This document shows positions 1-6,295 of a stretch of 10,068 nt of DNA, one piece after another. The translations under genes were made by a program, and so were the position numbers. The DNA is from CAYYYW01 sp964476245. Its GTDB lineage: Bacteria; Patescibacteriota; Microgenomatia; UBA1406; HO2-37-13b. The notes under the pieces are model-generated. The model was not told where the DNA came from, made no database searches, and saw only the letters and a list, made by a program, of their open reading frames with translations. The stretch's first letter is position 1. The number at the start of each line of letters is the position of its first letter. Location of the stretch: assembly GCA_964476245.1 (NCBI GenBank), contig CAYYYW010000031.1, forward strand, positions 1 through 10,068, in the 5' to 3' direction.

Positions 1-1
1 T

Positions 2-67
2 TTGTTTTCGAGAAAAGGCGTTGCAAGGAGAAATACCTGGCGTGATGAAAATATCTTGATAATATAA
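2..67 (+). CDS. rplB: Probable 50S ribosomal protein L2, C-terminal end only
   Basis: Only the last 21 codons are inside the window, ending in TAA at 65-67. The visible tail is basic (SRKGVARRNTW) and closes with RDENILII. This fits the usual L2 ending, a K/R-rich stretch followed by a D-x-x-I-hydrophobic end. Position supports the call: rplB directly precedes rpsS in the standard S10 cluster, and rpsS follows here. The fragment is too short to identify by sequence alone, so the call rests mainly on synteny. L2 binds 23S rRNA near the peptidyl transferase centre. Confidence 0.6.
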   Translation: MFSRKGVARRNTWRDENILII

Positions 68-72
68 TTAAA

Positions 73-103
73 TGAGGATCATCCTCAAAGAGGATGATCC
101 TCA
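73..103 (+). promoter_or_regulatory. Perfect 14-bp hairpin between rplB and rpsS
   Basis: Arms at 73-86 and 90-103 pair without mismatch around an AAA loop (87-89). Each arm is itself nearly a palindrome: GAGGAT-C-ATCCTC on the left and GAGGAT-G-ATCCTC on the right. The element can therefore be read as one long hairpin or as two tandem 13-bp palindromes. The downstream bases are A-rich, not T-rich, so it does not look like an ordinary intrinsic terminator for the + strand. An RNA processing or attenuation site, a protein-binding site, or a dispersed repeat palindrome are all possible. Confidence 0.7.
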
Positions 104-121
104 ATAAAAAAACAAATAACT

Positions 122-406
122 ATGAGTCGATCTCTTAAAAAAGGGCCGTATATTGATAAGAAATTATTAATAAAGGTGCTGAAACAGAAAGGAACCGGCG
201 ATCGGAATCCAATTAAAACTTGGGCCCGCGCTAGTCAAATTCCACCAGAGTTTGTTAATCATCGTTTTGATGTTCACAACGGTAAAAAGTTTATTGAAGT
301 TTTTGTTACAGAAACCATGGTTGGCCATCGATTAGGTGAATTTGCAGCAACAAGAACATTTAGAGGCCATGGAAAGGTAACCAAAAGAATATTAGAAAAA
401 ACTTAA
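122..406 (+). CDS. rpsS: 30S ribosomal protein S19
   Basis: This 94-residue protein has the usual S19 length and signatures: MSRSLKKGPYID at the start, then TWARASQIPPEFV (33-45), VHNGKKFIEV (51-60) and GHRLGEFAATRTFRGHG (68-84). S19 binds 16S rRNA in the head of the small subunit, paired with S13. The start is fixed by the conserved SRSLKKGP segment. It follows rplB as expected, but the next gene is rpsH after 5 nt rather than rplV. No Shine-Dalgarno site is visible; the leader is A-rich and ends in AACT before ATG. Confidence 0.97.
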   Translation: MSRSLKKGPYIDKKLLIKVLKQKGTGDRNPIKTWARASQIPPEFVNHRFDVHNGKKFIEVFVTETMVGHRLGEFAATRTFRGHGKVTKRILEKT

Positions 407-411
407 AACTT

Positions 412-801
412 ATGGTTAATACAGTTATTGATCTGGCAATTAGAATTAAAAATGGTTATTTAGCTAAAAAGGCTAAAGTTAATCTTAAATATTCAAAATT
501 CGCGGAGCAGGTAATTAGAATATTTAAAAGAGAAAAGTATATAAAAGACTATAAAGTGATAAGTGATAATGATAAGAAGTCAATTGAGGCCTCTCTTTTA
601 TATCAAGATGGGGAACCATCTTTAACAGAAATTAAAATAATATCAAAGCCCGGAAGAAGAATGTACAGCAAAGCTAAAGATCTAAAACCAACTTTAGGCG
701 GATTAGGAATAACTATATTGTCTACGCCAAAAGGAGTGATGACAGATAAAGAAGCGAAGAAAAATAAAGCAGGAGGAGAAGTGCTGTTTGAGATATGGTA
801 A
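412..801 (+). CDS. rpsH: 30S ribosomal protein S8
   Basis: The 129-residue product shows the N-terminal S8 pattern (DLAIRIKNG, 7-15), the central ISKPGRRMY (77-85) and the C-terminal core GGLGITILSTPKGVMTDKEA (96-115) followed by GGEVLFEIW. S8 binds the central domain of 16S rRNA and is an assembly protein. In E. coli it is also the translational repressor of the spc operon. The gene lies 5 nt after rpsS, so the nine genes that normally separate them are not here. The first residues (MVNTVIDLA) differ a little from the common MTDPIADML, but no other start fits. Confidence 0.96.
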   Translation: MVNTVIDLAIRIKNGYLAKKAKVNLKYSKFAEQVIRIFKREKYIKDYKVISDNDKKSIEASLLYQDGEPSLTEIKIISKPGRRMYSKAKDLKPTLGGLGITILSTPKGVMTDKEAKKNKAGGEVLFEIW

Positions 802-802
802 A

Positions 803-827
803 AAATTTTAAATTTTAAATTTTAAAT
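803..827 (+). repeat. Heptamer repeat AAATTTT in the rplF leader
   Basis: Three exact tandem copies of AAATTTT (803-809, 810-816, 817-823) plus a partial AAAT fill most of the 34-nt gap between rpsH and rplF. The 7-nt period matches the arrays before rpsE, rpsM and rpsI and the one in the rplQ tail, all fitting AAAKWTY. At this base composition a chance AT run is possible, but the shared period makes a related repeat family more likely. Confidence 0.6.
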
Positions 828-835
828 GTATCGAT

Positions 836-1390
836 ATGTCTAAAATTGGTGAGAAAGCCATTGATGTTTCGGAGTCGACCCAGATTAAAATAGAAAATCA
901 TTTAATAACCGTTAGTGGAAAAGAAGGAGAATTGTCAGTAAGCATTCCTAGGAAAATTGAAGTAACAAGAGAAAATAATTTAATTTGGGTAAAAAGAAAA
1001 TCAAACGATAAGAAAACTAAATCGTTGCATGGTTTAGTTAGAAGTTTAATTTTTAATGCCGTAACAGGAGTTAATCAATTATGGGAGAAAAAACTTAAGG
1101 TGGTGGGAACAGGTTATCGGGTTAAGTTACAGGAAGAAAACATAGTTCTTGAAGTTGGTTATTCTCACCCTGTTCTTTTTAAGAAAGTTGAAGGAATTGA
1201 TATCTCGGTTGAGGGTACTAATAAAATCATTATAAAGGGAATTGACAAACAGTTGGTGGGTCAAGTTGCTTATCAAATTAGGATAATTAAAAAACCCGAT
1301 CCTTACAAAGGAAAAGGGATACAATACGAAGGCGAAAAAATAAAATTAAAACCGGGTAAAAAAGAAAAAATAGTTGGCGGAACAAAATAA
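836..1390 (+). CDS. rplF: 50S ribosomal protein L6
   Basis: The 184-residue product has the two-repeat L6 fold signature. It begins MSKIGEKAI and has LHGLVRSLIFNAVTGV (64-79), KKLKVVGTGYR (85-95), LEVGYSHPV (105-113), the hallmark KGIDKQLVGQVA (134-145) and PDPYKGKGIQYEGE (154-167). Length is normal. L6 sits near the base of the L7/L12 stalk on 23S rRNA and helps bind elongation factors. The start is fixed by the MSKIG segment. The leader holds an AT heptamer array and no Shine-Dalgarno site. Confidence 0.97.
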   Translation: MSKIGEKAIDVSESTQIKIENHLITVSGKEGELSVSIPRKIEVTRENNLIWVKRKSNDKKTKSLHGLVRSLIFNAVTGVNQLWEKKLKVVGTGYRVKLQEENIVLEVGYSHPVLFKKVEGIDISVEGTNKIIIKGIDKQLVGQVAYQIRIIKKPDPYKGKGIQYEGEKIKLKPGKKEKIVGGTK

Positions 1391-1414
1391 AAGCTATATT
1401 GGAAATTCCAAAAT

Positions 1415-1720
1415 ATGAAAAAAACATCTAACGAAAAACCTCCTTTAGTGCTAAAGGTTTTTCGTTCAAATAAAAGAATTTACGCCCAGGTTATTGATGA
1501 GGAAAAAAAGAATACCGTGGCCTCGGAGCATGATCTTAAATATAAGACTGGTCAAAAAATAACCAAAACGCAAAGAGCTAAAGAAACAGGACTAAAATTA
1601 GCAGAAAAGTTATTAAAATTGAAAATCGCTCGGTTAATCTTTGACAGAGGACATTATCGCTATAAAGGAAGAATAAAAACCTTAATTGAAGGAGTGAGAG
1701 AGGGAGGAGTAACGATTTAA
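1415..1720 (+). CDS. rplR: 50S ribosomal protein L18, short N-terminus
   Basis: At 101 residues this is shorter than the common 115-120. The conserved core is clear: LKVFRSNKRIYAQVIDEEK (13-31), then KETGLKLAEKLLKLKI (56-71), FDRGHYRYKGRIKTLIEGVRE (76-96) and the GGVTI end. L18 binds 5S rRNA in the central protuberance with L5. The arginine-rich arm that normally precedes the core is missing; only MKKTSNEKPP stands before it. No in-frame start exists upstream, since TAA occurs in frame at 1388-1390. The leader contains a short imperfect inverted repeat (TTGGAA/TTCCAA, 1399-1411). Confidence 0.94.
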   Translation: MKKTSNEKPPLVLKVFRSNKRIYAQVIDEEKKNTVASEHDLKYKTGQKITKTQRAKETGLKLAEKLLKLKIARLIFDRGHYRYKGRIKTLIEGVREGGVTI

Positions 1721-1740
1721 ATATTAAATATCAAAAATTT
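1717..1740 (+). repeat. Heptamer-type repeat in the rpsE leader
   Basis: AAATATT (1719-1725) and AAATATC (1726-1732), followed by AAAAATT, occupy the gap between rplR and rpsE. Bases 1717-1738 are identical over 22 nt to 6418-6439 upstream of rpsM. The repeat begins within the rplR stop codon and ends two bases before the rpsE start. Confidence 0.7.
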
Positions 1741-1742
1741 AT

Positions 1743-2219
1743 ATGGTGAGAGAATTTGGCAGACAGTTCAAAAGGGAAAATAAAGAAATAGAGGAGCGAG
1801 TGCTTTTAATAAGAAGAATATCCAAGAAAACTCCAGGGGGTAATTATATTAGTTTTTCTGCCCTTGTCGCTGTCGGTGATAAAAAAGGAAAAGTTGGTAT
1901 TGGATTGGGAACAGGACTTGAGGTTCCGCAAGCAATCAAAAAGGCAGTTAATTATGCCAAAAAACATATGGTAACTATCCCAATTTATAAAACAACACTT
2001 CCTCACGATATTAAAGTTAAATATAAAGCCGCCAAATTAATCCTAAAACCAGCCCCTGCCGGAGTAGGGTTGAAGGTCGGAAGCGTTGTCCGCTCAATTC
2101 TAAGTCTTGGTGGTATTAGTAACGCTTCAGGTAAAATTTTAAGGTCAAGAAATCAAATAACGAATGCTTATGCGGTTATGAAAGCTTTAAAACAATTAAA
2201 ACGAAGAAATAACCCTTAA
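1743..2219 (+). CDS. rpsE: 30S ribosomal protein S5
   Basis: The 158-residue product has both S5 domains. The N-terminal RNA-binding part reads EERVLLIRRISKKTPGGNYISF (17-38), followed by ALVAVGDKKGKVGIGLG (40-56) and EVPQAIKKAV (60-69). The C-terminal part has KPAPAGVGLKVGSVVRSILSLGGI (102-125) and ends in a helix with ALKQLKRR. S5 shapes the mRNA entry side and affects decoding accuracy. The usual basic GGRRF is here GGNYISF. The GAGGGAGGAG run near 1700-1709 is about 33 nt before the ATG, too far for a ribosome binding site. rplO follows after 2 nt without rpmD. Confidence 0.97.
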   Translation: MVREFGRQFKRENKEIEERVLLIRRISKKTPGGNYISFSALVAVGDKKGKVGIGLGTGLEVPQAIKKAVNYAKKHMVTIPIYKTTLPHDIKVKYKAAKLILKPAPAGVGLKVGSVVRSILSLGGISNASGKILRSRNQITNAYAVMKALKQLKRRNNP

Positions 2220-2221
2220 TT

Positions 2222-2668
2222 ATGGTTAATTTAACATCCTTGTCTAAAATTGTTCATAAAAAGAAAAAACGCCTAGGCCGCGGTCTTGGTAGCGGTAAAG
2301 GAGCTAAATCAGGTAGAGGAACTACCAGGCATCAAAAAGCAAGAGAAAAGATTAAACTTTGGTTTGAAGGAGGTCAAAATAGATCAACTAAAAAATATCC
2401 TCTTTTAAGAGGAAGAGGAAAAAATAAATCAACGAAACCAAAGCCGTTGTTAATTAAACTTGAAAGTTTAAATCAATTACCGGTTAATAGTGAAGTCACT
2501 CTTGAAACATTAATTGGTTGTCGTCTGATAGATAGTCAAGCCAAAAAAACAGGGGTTAAGATATTGGCGGGTGGTGAATTAAAAAAATCATTAATTATTA
2601 AATTGCCTATTTCTAAAACGGCCAAATTAAAAGTTGAACAAGCCGGTGGGAAGATTCTTTCTACATGA
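2222..2668 (+). CDS. rplO: 50S ribosomal protein L15
   Basis: The 148-residue product has the glycine/arginine-rich L15 N-terminus (KKKKRLGRGLGSGKGAKSGRG, 13-33), then FEGGQNRSTKKYPLLRGRG (48-66) and the C-terminal globular part with VKILAGGELKKSLIIK (112-127) and AEQAGG-like VEQAGGKI (138-145). L15 is a late-assembling 23S rRNA protein. The stop is TGA at 2666-2668 and overlaps the secY ATG as ATGA, suggesting translational coupling. The gene normally follows rpmD, which is absent. Confidence 0.96.
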   Translation: MVNLTSLSKIVHKKKKRLGRGLGSGKGAKSGRGTTRHQKAREKIKLWFEGGQNRSTKKYPLLRGRGKNKSTKPKPLLIKLESLNQLPVNSEVTLETLIGCRLIDSQAKKTGVKILAGGELKKSLIIKLPISKTAKLKVEQAGGKILST

Positions 2669-3948
2669 AACCAATCGTAGACAAAATTAAGACAATATTT
2701 AAAGACCCACTTCTTAAAAAGAAAATTCTTTTTACTTTCTTTATATTTTTAATTTTTCGGATCTTTGCTTTTTTGCCGGTTTCGGTTATTAACTTATCTC
2801 GACTACGCGCTTTATTTTCCCAAAATCAATTTTTATCTTTGCTGGATATTTTTTCCGGTGGGACACTAATTAATTTTTCGGTGATGGCTTTAGGACTAGG
2901 TCCTTATATTAATGCTTCAATTATCCTTCAACTTTTAACGATTATTTTTCCTCAACTGGAGCAGTTGGCTAAGGAAGGAGAATACGGTAGAGCCAAGATT
3001 AACCAATATACCCGATTTATAACGCTTCCAATTACGGCAATCCAAGCAGTAGGAATATATGTTTTATTACAAAACCAAAAAATAATTCCCCACTTAAATT
3101 TTGTTGAATTTATATCGTTTATCTTAACTATGGCGGCGGGGACATATATTTTAATGTGGTTTGGGGAGTTGATCTCTGAATTTGGATTGGGAAACGGCAT
3201 TTCAATTTTAATTTTCACCGGTATTGTAGCTCGAGTTCCGGTTGTTTTCACTCAAACAGCCTTAACGATCAATTCTGAATTAATTTTTAATTTAATTATT
3301 CTTGTTTTGTTGGGTTTGGCGGTTGTTTCGGCCGTGGTTTTTATTAATGAGGCGGTCCGAAAGATACCGGTTTATTATGCCAAACGAATAAAAGGCGGAA
3401 AAGTGTATCAAGGAGCGACTAATTATTTACCTCTTAAGTTAAACCAGGCAGGAGTAATTCCAATAATTTTTGCCGTGTCCTTTGTTCTTTTTCCTCAATT
3501 GGTGGGTAATTTTCTTATTTATGCGAAAAATCCTTTTATCTCAAAAAGCGCTAACTTTTTAGTTAAATTATTTAATCCCTCGGGTTTTTTTTACAATTTT
3601 TTTTATTTTATTTTGGTTATTGGATTCACTTTTTTTTACACGGTAATTGTTTTTAGTCCTGGTAAAATTGCCGAAGAAATTCAAAAATATGGAGGTTTTA
3701 TTCCTGGAATTAGGCCGGGTGAGGCAACTAAGAAATATTTAGAAACCATTCTTTATAAAATCACCAGTGTTGGGGCGGTATTTCTTGGTATAATTGCCAT
3801 TTTGCCATCAATTGTTTCCAAGGTGACAGGTATCGCCAACATCGTTATTGGAGGAACCGGGATTTTGATTGTTGTGTCGGTGGTTCTTGAGACATTTAAA
3901 ATGCTTGAAGCACAGATGGTGATGAAAAAATACGATAAGTTTTATTAA
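2665..3948 (+). CDS. secY: Preprotein translocase channel subunit SecY
   Basis: The 427-residue membrane protein has about ten hydrophobic helices, roughly at 20-40, 66-92, 117-137, 147-170, 177-196, 205-227, 262-285, 307-330, 364-386 and 389-410. Family motifs include FSGGTLINFSVMALGLGPYI (63-82), MWFGELISEFGLGNGISI (164-181), the cytoplasmic loop VRKIPVYYAKR (231-241), LPLKLNQAGVIPIIFA (255-270) and GGFIPGIRPG (343-352). SecY forms the inner-membrane pore through which SecA or ribosomes pass unfolded proteins. It overlaps rplO by 4 nt. Runs of T near 3586-3610 reflect phenylalanine codons in helix 8. Confidence 0.97.
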   Translation: MKPIVDKIKTIFKDPLLKKKILFTFFIFLIFRIFAFLPVSVINLSRLRALFSQNQFLSLLDIFSGGTLINFSVMALGLGPYINASIILQLLTIIFPQLEQLAKEGEYGRAKINQYTRFITLPITAIQAVGIYVLLQNQKIIPHLNFVEFISFILTMAAGTYILMWFGELISEFGLGNGISILIFTGIVARVPVVFTQTALTINSELIFNLIILVLLGLAVVSAVVFINEAVRKIPVYYAKRIKGGKVYQGATNYLPLKLNQAGVIPIIFAVSFVLFPQLVGNFLIYAKNPFISKSANFLVKLFNPSGFFYNFFYFILVIGFTFFYTVIVFSPGKIAEEIQKYGGFIPGIRPGEATKKYLETILYKITSVGAVFLGIIAILPSIVSKVTGIANIVIGGTGILIVVSVVLETFKMLEAQMVMKKYDKFY

Positions 3949-3965
3949 TTTTATTTTAATAATCT

Positions 3966-4139
3966 ATGGCCAAAAAAGGTTCGCGGGTAAAAATAGGGCT
4001 GGTTTGTGAAACTTGCAAAGCCCAAAATTACGTAACGGAAAAAAATAAACTCAATCAACCCGAAAGAATCAAATTAAAAAAACTTTGTCCGAAGTGCAAA
4101 AAACGCACAGTTCATAAAGAAAAGAAAAAATTACACTAA
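3966..4139 (+). CDS. rpmG: 50S ribosomal protein L33
   Basis: This short 57-residue gene fits the 190-nt space between secY and adk. It begins MAKKGSRVKIGLVCETCK and carries two CxxC pairs (C14/C17 and C41/C44), the zinc-binding form of L33. The spacing and the following NYVTEKNK (21-28), PERIKLKKLCPKC (32-44) and KRTVHKEKK (46-54) match the family well. L33 lies near the exit-site tRNA on the large subunit. rpmG normally lies elsewhere (with rpmB, or near secE), so its place here is unusual. It starts 17 nt after secY and ends one base before adk, so it is part of the same unit. Confidence 0.95.
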   Translation: MAKKGSRVKIGLVCETCKAQNYVTEKNKLNQPERIKLKKLCPKCKKRTVHKEKKKLH

Positions 4140-4140
4140 T

Positions 4141-5268
4141 ATGAAATTAGTTTTAATTGGAATTCAAGGCTCAGGAAAATCAACCCAGGGAAACTTGCTG
4201 TCAAGGCAACTTGGGATTCCCTACCTTTCAACCGGGCATATTCTTCGAGAAATGGCTAAAAAGAAAACAAGACTGGGAAGATATATAAAAGAAACAATTA
4301 ATGCCGGGATATTGGTCCCGGATAAAAAAATGATTCCGATTGTGGAGGAGTATCTTTCCAAAAATGAATATCAAAGAGGATATATTTTGGACGGTTTTCC
4401 CAGAACATTGTATCAGGTGCGAAAGTTTAGAAACAATATTGATAGAGCAATCTTTATAAGAGTTCCTGATAAAGAGGCATTATGGAGGATCGCCTACAGA
4501 AATGATTTAATGCGAGAAGACGAGACTCTTTCTGCGATTAAAAAAAGAATAGAACTTTTTCACAAAATAACCACCTCGGTAGTTAATTATTATAAAAAAA
4601 TCAGCAAGTTGGCAGACATTGACGGAACAAAATCAATACATGAGGTAAACAAGAGCATTCTGCAGAACTTAGGAAAGCAACTGGTGGCGAACAAAATAAG
4701 AGAATGGAAGAGAAAGAAAAAAACAATTTTGGCCATTGTCGGCCTGCCCGGTAGCGGAAAAACCGAAGCGGCGGCGTTTTTCTCCCAAAAACAATTACCA
4801 GTAATTCAATTTGGGAAAATAATCAATGACTATATCAATAAAAATAATTTAATTCACGATGAGATCACTCATAAGAAAACAAGAGAATCATTTAGACAAA
4901 AATACGGAAGAGAAGCTTTGGCAATTTTAAACAAAGATAAAATAAAAAATGCGCTTGAAAAAAATTCAATTGTCATTATTGATGGAATGCGATCATGGGA
5001 GGAGTATCTTTATCTTAAGGAAAAATTTCAAAAGACAAAAACCATTATTTTAGTTTTATACGCAGACAAAGAAATTCGGGACAAAAGATTAACGGCAAGA
5101 AAAGACCGCAATAAATTAAAAGGAAGACAAAGGGATATTGACGAAATTCTTGGTATTAATATGGGAGCGACGGTTGCCTTTGCTGATTACTTGATTGAAA
5201 ATAATAATTCAATGGAAGATTTCAAAGAAAAACTAGAGACAATTTATAGAAAGGTTTATTTTTCCTAA
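4141..5268 (+). CDS. adk: Adenylate kinase fused to a second P-loop (UPF0200-like) kinase domain
   Basis: The 375-residue protein is about twice a short adenylate kinase. Residues 1-178 look like Adk, which makes 2 ADP from ATP and AMP. They show the P-loop GIQGSGKST (7-15), STG and R36 of the AMP site, DGFPRT (84-89), a very short lid (R120...R125) and KKRIELF...VNYY, ending in DIDGTKSIHEV (159-169). A basic linker (KIREWKRKKK, 185-194) leads to a second nucleotide-binding domain: LAIVGLPGSGKTEAAAFF (197-214), YGREALAIL (255-263), VIIDGMRSWEEY (278-289), RLTARKDRNK (316-325) and FADYLIENNNSMEDFKEKL (347-365). This second half resembles the archaeal UPF0200 family, which has no settled function. 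The position between secY/rpmG and map is the normal adk place. No frameshift or stop separates the halves. Confidence 0.85.
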   Translation: MKLVLIGIQGSGKSTQGNLLSRQLGIPYLSTGHILREMAKKKTRLGRYIKETINAGILVPDKKMIPIVEEYLSKNEYQRGYILDGFPRTLYQVRKFRNNIDRAIFIRVPDKEALWRIAYRNDLMREDETLSAIKKRIELFHKITTSVVNYYKKISKLADIDGTKSIHEVNKSILQNLGKQLVANKIREWKRKKKTILAIVGLPGSGKTEAAAFFSQKQLPVIQFGKIINDYINKNNLIHDEITHKKTRESFRQKYGREALAILNKDKIKNALEKNSIVIIDGMRSWEEYLYLKEKFQKTKTIILVLYADKEIRDKRLTARKDRNKLKGRQRDIDEILGINMGATVAFADYLIENNNSMEDFKEKLETIYRKVYFS

Positions 5269-5273
5269 AAAAG

Positions 5274-6026
5274 ATGATTAATTTTAAAAATGAAAAAGAA
5301 ATTGAGACCATTAAAAAAAGTACTCAACGGTTAAAAGAGGTAATTAAAAGATTATTGCCAACGATTAAACCAGGAATAACTACTAAAAGTATTGATCAAA
5401 AAGCAGAGAAATTAATAAAGGAATGCGGTGGAGAACCATCATTTAAAAAAGTTAAAGGATACCATTGGTCTACTTGTTTACCAATTAATGAAGAAATTGT
5501 TCATACCCCGCCGTCGGATAGAATTTTAAAAAGCGGAGACATTTTGACGTTGGATACAGGAGTTTATTATCACGGTTATCATTCTGATTGGGCGACGACG
5601 GTGGTCGTTGGAGAAGCAAAAAATGAGAAAACAAAGAAGTTTTTGGAAGCGGGAAAGCAAACTTTATATGAAGTTATAAAGCAGGCAAGAGTGGGAAATT
5701 ATATTGGGCACATATCTTACGCGATTGAACAAGAAATCTTAAAGAATGGTTTTTTCGTAATCAAAGAATTATCAGGTCATGGTATAGGTAAAGAATTGCA
5801 TGAAGAACCGTTGATTCCCTGTTTTCTTGATAAACCGATTAAAAGAACCGCCAAAATAGAAAATGGAATGGTGTTGGCGATTGAAGTAATTTATTCAATG
5901 GGATCGACAACTATAGAATATAAACAAAACAATCATTGGTCTTTGGTAACCGCTGATAAAAGTTTGGCTGCCTGTTTTGAGCATACTATTGCCATAGTTA
6001 AAAATAAACCTTTCATTTTGACGTAA
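5274..6026 (+). CDS. map: Methionine aminopeptidase, type I
   Basis: The 250-residue enzyme removes the initiator methionine from new proteins in the cytosol. The five expected metal ligands are visible: D94 (TLDTG), D105 (HSDWATT), H169 (SGHGIG), E204 (AIEVIYSMG) and E236 (CFEHTIAI). Substrate-site histidines H77 and H176 (LHEEP) are also present. Length is typical. The usual HGIP after the first histidine is HTPP here (77-80), a local change next to the active site. There is no N-terminal zinc-finger extension. The gene starts 5 nt after adk, the standard neighbour. Confidence 0.96.
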   Translation: MINFKNEKEIETIKKSTQRLKEVIKRLLPTIKPGITTKSIDQKAEKLIKECGGEPSFKKVKGYHWSTCLPINEEIVHTPPSDRILKSGDILTLDTGVYYHGYHSDWATTVVVGEAKNEKTKKFLEAGKQTLYEVIKQARVGNYIGHISYAIEQEILKNGFFVIKELSGHGIGKELHEEPLIPCFLDKPIKRTAKIENGMVLAIEVIYSMGSTTIEYKQNNHWSLVTADKSLAACFEHTIAIVKNKPFILT

Positions 6027-6044
6027 TTTAATGTAAAATATTAC
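6018..6044 (+). promoter_or_regulatory. Weak candidate promoter before infA
   Basis: TTGACG at 6018-6023, overlapping the end of map, is a good -35-like hexamer. A TATTAC at 6039-6044 lies 15 bases downstream; a better-looking TAAAAT at 6034-6039 is only 10 bases away. Neither spacing is ideal. The 37-nt gap before infA is one of the longer ones in this cluster, so an internal promoter is possible but unproven. Confidence 0.2.
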
Positions 6045-6063
6045 CCTTGTTTTTCGACAAACT

Positions 6064-6285
6064 ATGCAAAAGAATATTATTGTAGTTACGGGCGAGGTGT
6101 TAGAAAATTTGCCAAATACCACCTTTAGGGTGAAATTAGACAAACAGTATAATGAAAAAATTGTTCTTTGTTATCTTTCAGGGAAGATGAGAAAGAATTA
6201 TATCAAGATTTTACCCAGCGATAAGGTTAAGATCGAGATGACTCATTACGATTTAGAGAGAGGAAGGATCGTTTACCGATTATAA
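6064..6285 (+). CDS. infA: Translation initiation factor IF-1
   Basis: The 73-residue protein is a single S1-type OB fold of normal IF-1 length. Signatures are TGEVLENLPNTTFRVKL (9-25), LSGKMRKNYIKILPSDKVKIE (38-58) and YDLERGRIVYRL (62-73). IF-1 binds the 30S A site during initiation together with IF-2 and IF-3. Order map-infA-rpmJ-rpsM is standard. The N-terminus MQKNIIVVTG is slightly different from the common MAKEDxIE but has the right length to the first strand. Confidence 0.97.
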   Translation: MQKNIIVVTGEVLENLPNTTFRVKLDKQYNEKIVLCYLSGKMRKNYIKILPSDKVKIEMTHYDLERGRIVYRL

Positions 6286-6295
6286 AACTTTAACC

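Noticed and set aside
1399..1411. TTGGAA/TTCCAA inverted repeat in the rplR leader as a regulatory hairpin
   Set aside because: The loop would be a single base, so the usable stem is very short and weak.
2666..2668. TGA reassigned to glycine (Gracilibacteria/SR1 code)
   Set aside because: TGA falls exactly at the normal ends of L15 and L36, and no conserved glycine in the window is encoded by TGA.
2952..3251. A 99-codon open frame on the minus strand inside secY, and several shorter antisense frames elsewhere
   Set aside because: They lie wholly within well-identified ribosomal or secY genes, show no family motifs, and have compositions expected from the complement of the coding strand.
3586..3634. 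T-rich runs that might be a terminator or slippage site in secY
   Set aside because: No hairpin precedes them, the frame continues through conserved SecY motifs, and the T runs encode phenylalanines of a membrane helix.
4303..4320. Inverted repeat CCGGGA/TCCCGG within adk
   Set aside because: A 6-bp stem with a 6-nt loop inside a conserved coding region (AGILVPDK) is easily accounted for by codons.
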